64,000 nucleotides of DNA from JAEUMG01 sp963805405 (lineage in GTDB: Bacteria > Pseudomonadota > Alphaproteobacteria > Rhizobiales > Aestuariivirgaceae): NCBI GenBank assembly GCA_963805405.1, contig CAWDUC010000020.1, forward strand, positions 434,001-498,000, written 5' to 3'. Of the stretch, positions 24,645-33,437 are shown piece after piece. The notes under the pieces are model-generated. The model was not told where the DNA came from, searched no databases, and worked only from the letters and a program-made list of their open reading frames with translations. The position numbers and the translations under genes were made by a program. The number at the start of each line of letters is the position of its first letter. Positions within the stretch are counted from its first letter, which is position 1.

Positions 24645-24850
24645 TCGAACATCCTGCGGCGCTTCAGGTGGGCGGTGAGGATGCGGCGGATGGCTTCGGG
24701 GCGGGAATCGTCGGGCGTTTTGGATTGTGCGATCATTGCATCAAGACCATCGAGGAGCGGAGGCAAAAGTCGAACGCCGATCAGCTCACCCTTGCCTGTA
24801 GCGGGCCGTCCACGTTTCTTTTGTGTTATCCTTTTTTCTTGTTCCGCCAT
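24641..24850 (-). CDS. ribbon-helix-helix regulator (GRPATG type)
   Basis: 69 residues: KKRGRPATGKGELIGVRLLP (arm and ribbon), LLDGLDAMIAQ, RPEAIRRILTAHLKR (helices). It is the second intact RHH gene in this patch and a paralog of those at 5938 and 24178. The start at ATG 24850 sits between the arms of the inverted repeat 24824-24866. Its stop overlaps a small membrane-protein start as TTGA. Confidence 0.8.
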   Translation of the reverse strand: MAEQEKRITQKKRGRPATGKGELIGVRLLPPLLDGLDAMIAQSKTPDDSRPEAIRRILTAHLKRRRMFD

Positions 24851-24866
24851 GTATTAAATGATAACA
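24824..24866. promoter_or_regulatory. inverted repeat straddling an RHH start codon (probable operator)
   Basis: TGTTATC (24824-24830) and GATAACA (24860-24866) are perfect 7-bp arms; the outer arm begins 10 bases upstream of the RHH ATG, exactly as in the unit at 24155-24196. The arm sequence differs from that unit, which fits divergence of two RHH specificities (inference). Confidence 0.55.
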
Positions 24867-24936
24867 TAATAGCGAGCCGAGGGAAAGCACGAACTTCCTC
24901 CCGGCCCCAGCCAGCAAACCCCTGCAGGAGGTCAGC

Positions 24937-25035
24937 ATGGCTCGCCGATTGCTCGACAGGGTGCTGCCAGTGAGCAGGCAGATTTGCACACCTGAAAGCC
25001 CCGGTCGAAAGGACGGAGTTTTGTTGTCCATATAG
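24937..25035 (+). CDS. 32-residue small ORF divergent from an RHH gene
   Basis: ATG at 24937 follows GGAGG by exactly 5 bases and starts MARRLLDRVLPVSRQ. The start lies 86 bases from the divergent RHH ATG, the same gap and ribosome site as the ORF at 24265. Product has no known motif. Between 25036 and the tRNA at 25298 I see no gene. Confidence 0.4.
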   Translation: MARRLLDRVLPVSRQICTPESPGRKDGVLLSI

Positions 25036-25297
25036 GCAGTGTTGCCCTCCATGATGCGCGTGAGAGGTGGTAGCCTTTGCACCGGCCAGCGTTCCCGATC
25101 CACGCGACCGCCTGGCCGTGAGGGTCGCGCTGGGCCGCATTCAACCTCCGCGCGGCCCTCGCTCGTATTTGAGAAGCTTGCTTCTCCCCGGTCCGCAATG
25201 GCGGGATTTTCTTGTCAAATTAGCCGGGCATTAGCCCGGAGAGGGCTTGAAGCAATTTCCGGCTTGGGATTTTGCTCGCCAAGTCTTTGATTTTGCT

Positions 25298-25372
25298 TGG
25301 TGAGCCCGGTGCGGATCGAACGCACGACCCCCTGATTAAAAGTCAGATGCTCTACCACTGAGCTACGGGCCC
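25298..25372 (-). tRNA. tRNA-Lys (anticodon TTT)
   Basis: On the minus strand GGGCCCG pairs with CGGGCTC (one G-T), with encoded CCA at 25300-25298. The anticodon stem CTGA/TCAG encloses CTTTTAA with anticodon TTT at 25338-25340. D-arm (AGCTCAGTGGTAGAGC) and T-arm (GTTCGATCC) are normal. It closes the RHH/glycosyltransferase patch. Confidence 0.96.
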
Positions 25373-25560
25373 GAGGCCGGGAATGGGCGCGCGGACCATA
25401 GGCGGCGCCGGATTGGGGGTCAATAGAACGATGGCCGATGCCCAGAAGATGCCTCAATCGCCCGCGCAGATGGCAAATAGGGGCCCGAAAGCAAATCTTT
25501 CATCACTTTTGTGGCATGCAAAATGCTAGCGGGGGAGCATGAGAGCCGGGTGACCACCCA

Positions 25561-26914
25561 ATGACAGAGATTGCCATCATCGTCCTGGCCGCGGGGCTGG
25601 GAACGCGCATGCGCTCCGAGCTGCCGAAGGTGTTGCACAAGGCGGCCGGACGGAGCCTGCTGGGTCATGTATTAACGGCCGCCAAGCAACTTGAGCCGGC
25701 GCAATGCGTGGTGGTTTGCGGGCCGGGCAAGGAAGATCTTTCCGGCGAGGCGAAGCACTATGTCCCGGGCGCCGAAATGGCGACACAGGCCGAGCGGCGC
25801 GGGACCGGGCATGCCGTTTCCATGGCCGAGCCCAAGTTCAAAGCGTTCAAGGGGACGATCGTGGTCCTCTACGGCGATGTTCCCCTGATCGAGGCCGCAA
25901 CCTTGCGGGCGCTCATCGGACAGGTAAGCGGGGCGCAGCCGCTCGCGATCCTTGGAATTCGAGCCAGACATTCCCAAGGGCTATGGACGGCTGCTGCGTG
26001 GTTCCGACGGCGGCGTAAATGCGATCCGCGAGGAACTCGACGCCACTCCCGACGAGCGGCTCATCCGCTTGTGCAATTCGGGCATTCTTGCCGTCGATGC
26101 CGGGTTGCTGTGGCGGTTGCTTGCCGCCGTCAAGCCCGACAACGCCAAGGCTGAGATTTATCTCACCGACATCGTCGAGCTTTGTGTCGCGGAAGGAAAG
26201 CGCGTCGGCTTGAGCGTCTGTCCCGAGCAGGAAGTACAGGGCGTCAATACGCGGGCGCAACTTGCCCGCGTCGAATCGCTCTTACAGGACCGCTATCGTG
26301 CGATCGCGCTCGACGGTGGGGCGACGATGATCGCTCCGGATACTGTCTTTCTCTGTGCCGACACGAAGATCGGCCGCGACGTCGTCATCGAACCGAATGT
26401 GATTTTCGGGCCGGCCGTTACGGTTGGCGACAATGTCCATATTCTCGCCTTCTCGCATATCGAGGGCGCATCGATCGAGGCGGGCGCGCGGATCGGACCA
26501 TTCGCGCGATTGAGGCCCGGTGCGGAAATCGGCGAAGACGTACATATCGGCAATTTCGTCGAGGTGAAGAAGGCCAAAATCGATAAGGGCGCCAAGGCCA
26601 ATCACCTGACCTATATCGGCGATGCGCATATTGGCGCGCGCACCAATGTCGGGGCAGGGACGATCACCGCCAATTACGACGGCTTCGACAAGCATCACAC
26701 CGAAATTGGTGCCGGGGTGTCTGTCGGTTCCAACGCCGTGCTAGTGGCGCCGGTCAAGATCGGCGATGGCGCGACGATCGGCGCAGGCAGCGTGATCACC
26801 GGTGATGTCGCGCCGGACGCATTGGCGCTGACGCGTGCGCCGGTCAAGACTGTCGACGCGTGGTCGGCACGTTTCCGGGCGGCGAAGGCGTCGCGCAAGA
26901 AAGCCAAGGGTTGA
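25561..26914 (+). CDS. glmU: bifunctional GlmU: GlcN-1-P acetyltransferase / GlcNAc-1-P uridyltransferase (one indel)
   Basis: The N-terminal frame starts with the nucleotide loop VLAAGLGTRMRSELPKVLHK; one extra base near 25956 moves the frame, after which it continues FEPDIPKGYGRLLRGSDGG to the left-handed beta-helix of hexapeptide repeats (IGDAHIGARTNVGAGTITAN) and stops at 26914. Joined length is about 450 residues, normal for GlmU, which makes UDP-GlcNAc for peptidoglycan and LPS. As GlmU is normally essential, the indel is most likely a sequence error. glmS follows 15 bases later, so the UDP-GlcNAc pathway is one operon. Confidence 0.95.
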
Positions 26915-26929
26915 GGTCAGGAGCAGGGC

Positions 26930-28753
26930 ATGTGCGGTATCGTTGGCATTTTGGGCATCAAGCCGGTCGCGGCTGACATCGTCGATGCGCTGCGGCGACT
27001 TGAATATCGCGGCTATGACTCAGCCGGCATCGCGACGCTTGAAAAGGGCGAGATCGGTCGGCGCCGGGCGCCGGGCAAGTTGCGCAATCTCGAAGATCGC
27101 TTGCGCGAAAGCCCGCTCGACGGCATTGCCGGCATCGGCCATACGCGCTGGGCGACGCATGGCGCGCCGACCGAGGCCAATGCGCATCCGCACATGGTGG
27201 GCGATGTCGTGATCGTCCACAACGGCATCATCGAGAATTTTGCCGAACTGAAGCGCGAACTGATTGCCGATGGCGCCAAGTTCGAAACGCAGACCGATAC
27301 GGAAGTCGTGGCGCAATTGGTTGCGCGCGAACGGGTAAAAGGCAAGTCGCCCCGCGAAGCAGTGCGCTCGACACTTGCCCGGCTGGAAGGCGCCTTCGCG
27401 CTCGCCATCATGTTTCGCGACGAGCCGGATCTATTGATTGGAGCGCGCAAGGGTGCGCCACTCGCGGTAGGCCACGGCGAGGGCCAGATGTTCATCGGCA
27501 GCGATGCGATGGCGCTTGCGCCCTTCACTAATCGCATCACCTATCTCGAAGACGGCGACTGGGTGGCGCTGACGCGTCATTCGATGGAACTCTACGACGT
27601 CGAGGGACGCCAGACGGTGAGGCCGGTGAGTTTCTCGCAAGTTTCGTCGAACCTTGTCGACAAAGGCAATCACCGCCATTTCATGGCGAAGGAAATCGCC
27701 GAGCAGCCGGAAGTTGTTGGCCATACGCTTGCCGAATATGTCGACTTCGCCGAACGGCGGATCAAACTGCCGGATAATCTGCCATTCGATTTTGCGAAGC
27801 TCGATCGGCTGACGATCACGGCGTGCGGAACCGCCGCCTATGCCGGACTCGTCGCCAAGTACTGGTTCGAGCGCTTCGCGCGCCTGCCGGTCGAAGTCGA
27901 TATCGCATCGGAGTTCCGCTATCGCGAAGCGCCTTTGCCGAAGAACGGACTGGCGATCGTCATTTCGCAATCGGGTGAGACCGCCGATACGCTCGCGGCG
28001 CTCAGATATTGCAAGTCGCAAGGCCAGCATACGCTCGCCATCGTCAACGTGCCCGAGTCGACGATCTCACGCGAAGCCGACATGACCTTCCGGACCTATG
28101 CCGGCCCCGAGATCGGCGTCGCGTCGACCAAGGCGTTCACCTGTCAGCTCACCGTGCTCGCCTGCATGGCAATCGGCGCGGGCCGGCAGCGTGGCGCGAT
28201 TTCGGCCGAAAAGGAGCGGGAGTTGGTCAGTGCGCTGATCGAGGCGCCGCGCCATATGGTCGAGATCCTCAAGCAGGAAAAGCACATTGCCGATATCGCC
28301 AAGCAGATTTCGAATGCGCGCGACGTACTGTTTCTGGGGCGCGGCATCAACTATCCGATCGCGCTCGAGGGGGCGCTGAAGCTCAAGGAAATCTCCTACA
28401 TCCACGCCGAAGGCTATGCGGCCGGCGAACTCAAGCACGGGCCGATCGCGCTGATCGACGAAACGGTACCCGTAATCGTCATCGCACCGCGTGACGAACT
28501 CTACGAGAAGACGGTCTCCAATATGGAAGAAGTGGCGGCGCGCGGCGGCCGGATCGTCCTTCTGACCGAGGCTGACGCTCCGGGAGCGGACCATGAGCGG
28601 TTTGTGCGGATTTCCATTCCGCATGCCAACCCGTTCATAAGCCCACTGCTCTATGCTGTTCCCGTGCAATTGCTCGCCTATCATGCGGCGGTGAACATCG
28701 GCACTGACGTCGACCAGCCGCGGAATCTCGCGAAATCCGTGACCGTCGAATAG
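26930..28753 (+). CDS. glmS: glutamine-fructose-6-phosphate aminotransferase
   Basis: 607 intact residues. Cys2 in MCGIVGILG is the nucleophile of the glutaminase domain; GHTRWATHG and HNGIIENF are its conserved loops. Two SIS domains follow (TACGTAAYAG, SQSGETADT, LFLGRGINYPIALEGALKLK) and the C-terminal AKSVTVE closes the synthase site. It makes glucosamine-6-P from fructose-6-P and glutamine. GGAG precedes ATG. Confidence 0.98.
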   Translation: MCGIVGILGIKPVAADIVDALRRLEYRGYDSAGIATLEKGEIGRRRAPGKLRNLEDRLRESPLDGIAGIGHTRWATHGAPTEANAHPHMVGDVVIVHNGIIENFAELKRELIADGAKFETQTDTEVVAQLVARERVKGKSPREAVRSTLARLEGAFALAIMFRDEPDLLIGARKGAPLAVGHGEGQMFIGSDAMALAPFTNRITYLEDGDWVALTRHSMELYDVEGRQTVRPVSFSQVSSNLVDKGNHRHFMAKEIAEQPEVVGHTLAEYVDFAERRIKLPDNLPFDFAKLDRLTITACGTAAYAGLVAKYWFERFARLPVEVDIASEFRYREAPLPKNGLAIVISQSGETADTLAALRYCKSQGQHTLAIVNVPESTISREADMTFRTYAGPEIGVASTKAFTCQLTVLACMAIGAGRQRGAISAEKERELVSALIEAPRHMVEILKQEKHIADIAKQISNARDVLFLGRGINYPIALEGALKLKEISYIHAEGYAAGELKHGPIALIDETVPVIVIAPRDELYEKTVSNMEEVAARGGRIVLLTEADAPGADHERFVRISIPHANPFISPLLYAVPVQLLAYHAAVNIGTDVDQPRNLAKSVTVE

Positions 28754-28803
28754 CTCTGGCGGCTTTAGGCAAGCTTTAACCTTAATCGGCGACAGTCTCG
28801 GAC

Positions 28804-30174
28804 ATGAGCGTCCGGTCTGTACTTCTTGCTTCTGTTTGTGCCGCGTTGGTGCTGCTGCCATCGGCAGCCACTGGACTGGCTGCTACGCCTAGCCAGGCAA
28901 CACTTCAACTCGTCGGTCAAGGGTTCAAGGCATTAAGCGCCCGCGACTACGAGCAAGCGATTTCGGCCTATTCGACCGCGATCGAGACCCGGCAATTGCC
29001 GACCGAGACGCTGGCCAATGCACTCCTCAATCGCGGACTCGCCTATCAGCGCCGCAATGAATTCCAGAAGGCGATCGACGACTACACGGCAGCGATCGGT
29101 ATCGACGCACTCGATGCCAAGATGCGCGCCACCGCGCTTTACAATCGCGCGCTCGCTTATCAGAGCAGCAATCGTCCGGCGCTGGCGATTGAAGACTTCA
29201 CCGGCGCGCTGTTCCTCGACCCGAAATTCGCTCATGCCTATTACGGGCGTGGCAATGTCCTGCGTGACAGCGGACAGTATCTCTTCGCACTCAACGACTT
29301 TGAAAAGGCACTGCGCTACAATTATCCGCAGGCCTATCTCGCCCGTTTCGGCGAGGCGCTGACCCAAGAAGCGCTGAAGCGGCCGATCGACGCTCGCCGC
29401 GCGCTCATGCAGGTTCTTGCAGAGAATCCGAATTTCGAGCCGGCGCGAAAGCACCTTGCTGCACTCGGTGGAGTCGTCCCTACAGTTCCAGCCGCTGACA
29501 TCGCAAATAGCGGCGGCGACAAAATTGAGACGGGTTCTGTTTCGCAAGCAGACAAGCCAGACTCTTCGCCGCAGCTTCTCGATGGTTCGATGAAGATTGC
29601 CGATGCCGGTCCTTCGAAAGAGACCGAGACGACGGTCGCGATCGAGGGCAGAGGCGTCAAGACGATTGTCGATCGTATTCCTGCCGAGGCAAACAAACCC
29701 TCAGGCGTGCAGCCTGCAGCGGTCGAAGAACCGGCAGCGGTTGAAGAGCCTGCGGAAAGGGTCGTCGCGGTCGAGGCAGTGCCCGATGAGCCACTGGCCG
29801 AGGAGCCGGTCGTTGAAGCGGTCTCGGCGCCGGAACCCGTGGTCACGCCCGAACCGAAGCCCGAAGCTGAGCCCGCCGTGGTTGCCGAAAAAGAACCGGT
29901 AGCTTCTGCGAATGTTGCCCTCTCCGGATGGACCGTCCAGATTTCTTCGCAAAAGGACGAGAAGGTCGCGTGGACCGTTTGGAAGAAACTCAAGGCCAAG
30001 CACAAAATCCTGGCTGACCAACAGCCCGTCGTCATGAAGGCCGATCTTGGCGATCGCGGTATCGTCTACCGCCTGCGCATTGCCGGCTTTGACGACCAGA
30101 ATTCTGCTCGCGGCATGTGCAGCAAGCTCAAATCGCGTGGCGTCTCCTGCTACGTCAGCAAGATCAATTCCTAA
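28804..30174 (+). CDS. secreted TPR protein with C-terminal SPOR domain
   Basis: 456 residues: signal peptide to about residue 26, four to five TPR repeats (residues 35-220; for example NRGLAYQRRNEFQKAIDDYT), a long Pro/Glu/Val linker (about 250-375), and a SPOR domain (GWTVQISSQKDEKVAW to the end). SPOR domains bind denuded peptidoglycan at division sites, so a periplasmic, cell-wall-associated scaffold is likely. It follows glmS by 50 bases in the same direction. Confidence 0.85.
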   Translation: MSVRSVLLASVCAALVLLPSAATGLAATPSQATLQLVGQGFKALSARDYEQAISAYSTAIETRQLPTETLANALLNRGLAYQRRNEFQKAIDDYTAAIGIDALDAKMRATALYNRALAYQSSNRPALAIEDFTGALFLDPKFAHAYYGRGNVLRDSGQYLFALNDFEKALRYNYPQAYLARFGEALTQEALKRPIDARRALMQVLAENPNFEPARKHLAALGGVVPTVPAADIANSGGDKIETGSVSQADKPDSSPQLLDGSMKIADAGPSKETETTVAIEGRGVKTIVDRIPAEANKPSGVQPAAVEEPAAVEEPAERVVAVEAVPDEPLAEEPVVEAVSAPEPVVTPEPKPEAEPAVVAEKEPVASANVALSGWTVQISSQKDEKVAWTVWKKLKAKHKILADQQPVVMKADLGDRGIVYRLRIAGFDDQNSARGMCSKLKSRGVSCYVSKINS

Positions 30175-30222
30175 ACTTCTCTCAGACAGACTTGCCTTCG
30201 CCCCAGTGCTGTAGCAAACAGC

Positions 30223-31002
30223 ATGGATCGCATGGCCGATGACGGGCGAAATAAATCCTCCATAAAACCGGGCGCTTCCGAGGAACGCTCAGGAGGGCCG
30301 TTTTTCGGCAGGATCAAGACCTATTTTTTCACCGGTCTGGTGATCGCGGCGCCAATCGCCATCACACTATGGGCGACCTACTGGTTTGTTGCCCTGTTTG
30401 ACCGTTGGGTGAAACCGATTATTCCCGCGATCTATACGCCTGAACACTACCTACCTTTTTCAGTGCCGGGCGTTGGGCTCCTCTTCACGCTGGTGTGCAT
30501 CACATTGATTGGCGCGCTTGCCGCCAATCTCGTGGGCCGCACGCTGATTTCCTACTGGGATTACCTGCTCAACCGCATGCCGGTGGTGCGCTCGCTCTAC
30601 AAGGGTACGAAGCAGATTTTCCAGACCATCGTCTCCCAGAGCGGCGGAACGTTCCGGCAGGTGGCGCTGATCGAGTTTCCCCGGAAGGGGCTCTACACGC
30701 TGTTCTTCATTTCGCGAGAAGTCGACGGCGGGCAGATCGGGCTTGAGCCCGGACGGCGCATGTATGCCGCGTACCTTACGACCACGCCCAATCCGACGTC
30801 GGGCTTTCTCTATTTCTTCGATGTCGCGGAGGCGCGCATTCTCGATATGAACGTCGAGGATGCGTTGAAACTCATCATCTCGTGCGGTCTGGTGTTTCCG
30901 GAAGGTGCCGCGGCGGGGGGCGCATCAATCGATCGCAAGACTGCTGAGGCCGTCGTTGCCGATGTTGAACGGCGCGAGCGCGAGACTAGCCTGCCGCAAT
31001 AA
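30223..31002 (+). CDS. DUF502 membrane protein
   Basis: 259 residues with two transmembrane helices (FFTGLVIAAPIAITLWATYW and VGLLFTLVCITLIGALAANL) and the conserved core LLNRMPVVRSLYKGTKQIFQ and TLFFISREVDGG. DUF502 proteins are widespread and of unknown function. The 3' end overlaps the convergent recG end by 17 bases. Confidence 0.9.
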   Translation: MDRMADDGRNKSSIKPGASEERSGGPFFGRIKTYFFTGLVIAAPIAITLWATYWFVALFDRWVKPIIPAIYTPEHYLPFSVPGVGLLFTLVCITLIGALAANLVGRTLISYWDYLLNRMPVVRSLYKGTKQIFQTIVSQSGGTFRQVALIEFPRKGLYTLFFISREVDGGQIGLEPGRRMYAAYLTTTPNPTSGFLYFFDVAEARILDMNVEDALKLIISCGLVFPEGAAAGGASIDRKTAEAVVADVERRERETSLPQ

Positions 31003-33094
31003 GGCGCGCGGCCTCGCTTCTTTCGAACAGATGGAGAAGGACCCGCAGGGCCTCGCCACGCGGCGAATTCAGTTTGGGATCGCGTGAAAGGATGAGCGCG
31101 GCATCGTCGCGGGCCGCTGCCAGCAAGTCGCCATGGATCGAGAGATCGGCCATACGGAATTCAGGCAGGCCGGCCTGCTTCGTTCCCAGCATTTCGCCGG
31201 CGCCGCGCAAGCGCAGATCCTCTTCGGCAATCAGAAAGCCGTCGTCGGTATCGCGCATGATCGAGAGGCGAGACTTCGCAGTCTCTCCCAGAGGCGATTT
31301 ATAAAGGAGAATGCAGGAGGACTTGTCCCGACCGCGGCCAACGCGACCGCGCAATTGATGGAGTTGAGCGAGGCCGAAGCGTTCGGCGTTCTCGATGACC
31401 ATCACGGTTGCTTCAGGGACGTCGACCCCGACCTCGATGACGGTGGTCGAGACGAGAAGAGCAATCTCGCCCGACCTGAACCGCTCCATCACCGCATCTT
31501 TCTCGGGCCCCTTGAGGCGGCCGTGAACAAGGCCGATCCGATCGCCAAAATGGGCCTTCAACTCCTCAAAACGCTGTTCCGCCGCAGCAAGGTCAACAAG
31601 CTCGCTTTCAGCGACCAGCGGGGATACCCAATAGGCGCGCTGACCATCAGCAACGACGCGCTGCAGGCCGGCAATCACCTCGTCCATGCGTTCGACGGGC
31701 ATGGTGCGCGTATCGATAGGCTGCCGGCCGGCGGGCCGCTCCGTGAGCTTCGATACGTCCATGTCGCCATAGACCGTGAGCGCCAAGGTGCGAGGGATCG
31801 GCGTCGCCGTCATGACGAGGATTTCCGGCGCAGGGTCGTTTTTCGCCTGGAGCGCGAGGCGCTGATGCACGCCGAAGCGGTGCTGTTCGTCGATGATAAT
31901 CAAGCCGAGATTTTTGAAATTGACGCCATCCTGGATCAGCGCATGCGTGCCTAATAGGAGGTCGATCTCGCCCGCAGCCAACGCGGCAAGCGTTTCCTCA
32001 CGTGCTGCGGGCTTGTCGCGGCCGGTCAAAAGCCCCACGCGGATGCCCGCTGCATGGCACAGTTTCCCCAGACTGTGGAAGTGCTGGCGGGCGAGGATCT
32101 CGGTTGGCGCCATGAAGGCAACCTGCGTCCCCGCTTCGATCGCTGCGGCTGCCGACAGCAAAGCGACGACCGTCTTGCCAGCGCCAACATCGCCTTGGAG
32201 CAGACGAAGCATCCGCTCTGGTGCCCCCATGTCGCGCAGGATTTCCTCGACGGCCCGGCGCTGCGACTGGGTCAGGCTGTAGGGCAGGGCGGAAATGATT
32301 TGTTTTCGGCGCACGCCTGTACCCGAGAGGTCGCGGCCGGCGGCGCGCTTGATTCCGCGTCTCACGAGGGCGAGCGCCAGTTGATTGGCGAGCAGTTCGT
32401 CATAGGCAAGACGGCTGCGCTGCGGGCTCGCAGGCGAGATGTCAGTCGTCGAGGCAGGGGCGTGGACGCCGCGCAGTGCCGCATCGAAGGCTGGCCAGTC
32501 CTGACGGCCAATCCAGTTGATTTCCTGCCATTCCGGCAGTGACGTGATCTTTCCGATCGCGCCTTGAATGGCGCGCGCGAGGATGCGGGCGCCGATGCCT
32601 TCGCAGAGCGGGTAGATGGGTTCGATCTGGGGTAGCTTCGCGAATTCTTCGGGCGAGACGATATAGTCCGGATGGACGATTTGCGGGTTGCCGCCGTACC
32701 ACTCGATCTTGCCCGAGACGAACCGCGTGGCACCGGCCGGCAGGAGCTTCGTCAAATGCTCGGAATGGGCATGAAAAAAGACAAGCGTCAGGCTTCCGGT
32801 GTCATCGCTGCAATCGACCCGATAGGGCACGCGCCCGCCGCGCGGGGGCGCGTGATGGCGGCCAACTGTCACATCGAGCGTGACGACGCCCTCCATCGGC
32901 AGTTCGGAAATCTTCGGGCGCGCCCGGCGATCGACGATCCCGGTGGGCATGTGAAAGAGGAGGTCGAGAATTCGGACGCCAGAGGGGCTGCCCTCGCGTT
33001 CGAGCAGTCGCGCCAAGGCTTTTTCAAGCTTCGGGCCGACGCCCTTCAAGGCGCTGGCCGAGGCAAACAGCGGATTGAGAATGGCCGGTCGCAT
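30986..33094 (-). CDS. recG: ATP-dependent DNA helicase RecG
   Basis: 702 residues, normal for RecG. An N-terminal wedge/OB domain (for example RVDCSDDTGSLTLVFFHAHS) precedes helicase motifs I (GDVGAGKTVVALL), Ia (MAPTEILARQHF), II (IIIDEQHRFGV), III (TATPIPRT) and VI (QLRGRVGRG). It remodels stalled forks and branched DNA. ATG at 33094 was chosen because homology begins at ILNPLFASASALKGVGPKLE. Divergent from sdhE, with 79 bases for both promoters. Confidence 0.97.
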   Translation of the reverse strand: MRPAILNPLFASASALKGVGPKLEKALARLLEREGSPSGVRILDLLFHMPTGIVDRRARPKISELPMEGVVTLDVTVGRHHAPPRGGRVPYRVDCSDDTGSLTLVFFHAHSEHLTKLLPAGATRFVSGKIEWYGGNPQIVHPDYIVSPEEFAKLPQIEPIYPLCEGIGARILARAIQGAIGKITSLPEWQEINWIGRQDWPAFDAALRGVHAPASTTDISPASPQRSRLAYDELLANQLALALVRRGIKRAAGRDLSGTGVRRKQIISALPYSLTQSQRRAVEEILRDMGAPERMLRLLQGDVGAGKTVVALLSAAAAIEAGTQVAFMAPTEILARQHFHSLGKLCHAAGIRVGLLTGRDKPAAREETLAALAAGEIDLLLGTHALIQDGVNFKNLGLIIIDEQHRFGVHQRLALQAKNDPAPEILVMTATPIPRTLALTVYGDMDVSKLTERPAGRQPIDTRTMPVERMDEVIAGLQRVVADGQRAYWVSPLVAESELVDLAAAEQRFEELKAHFGDRIGLVHGRLKGPEKDAVMERFRSGEIALLVSTTVIEVGVDVPEATVMVIENAERFGLAQLHQLRGRVGRGRDKSSCILLYKSPLGETAKSRLSIMRDTDDGFLIAEEDLRLRGAGEMLGTKQAGLPEFRMADLSIHGDLLAAARDDAALILSRDPKLNSPRGEALRVLLHLFERSEAARLIAAG

Positions 33095-33173
33095 GACGAT
33101 ACTGTTCGCGGGTTTGCGGGAACGACGCAAGCGGTTGCGAAGCCCCGCCATTCTGGCTATGCAACGGCCCTCC

Positions 33174-33437
33174 ATGGCACCTGAGACGACAGAGTTGGAC
33201 GCCGAGCGGCGCAGACTATTGTGGCGCGCGACGCATCGTGGCCTCAAGGAGCTCGATCTCGTGCTTGGCGGATTCGCGAAGGCGCATGTTGGTGAGCTTG
33301 AAGGCCGCGAACTCGTCGAGTTCGCGGAAATCGTATCCCTTCCCGATAACGATCTTTTCGCCTGGCTGATGCGCGAGAAGCCAGCGCCCATCGAGCGCCT
33401 GCCGCTGTTGTCGCGCGTTTTAGCGCATAAGCCATGA
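33174..33437 (+). CDS. sdhE: succinate dehydrogenase flavinylation factor SdhE
   Basis: 87 residues. RRLLWRATHRGLKELDLVLG contains the R-G-x-x-E-x-D motif that docks on SdhA to promote covalent FAD attachment; the rest (EFAEIVSLPDNDLFAWLM) matches the five-helix fold. It overlaps the mfd start as ATGA (33434-33437), so translation is coupled. The recG/sdhE-mfd order is usual in Rhizobiales. Confidence 0.93.
   Translation: MAPETTELDAERRRLLWRATHRGLKELDLVLGGFAKAHVGELEGRELVEFAEIVSLPDNDLFAWLMREKPAPIERLPLLSRVLAHKP

Noticed and set aside
23987..24850. Calling the RHH genes antitoxins of a toxin-antitoxin system
   Set aside because: None of the coupled genes resembles a known toxin; only the 42-residue membrane peptide could be one, and that is unsupported.
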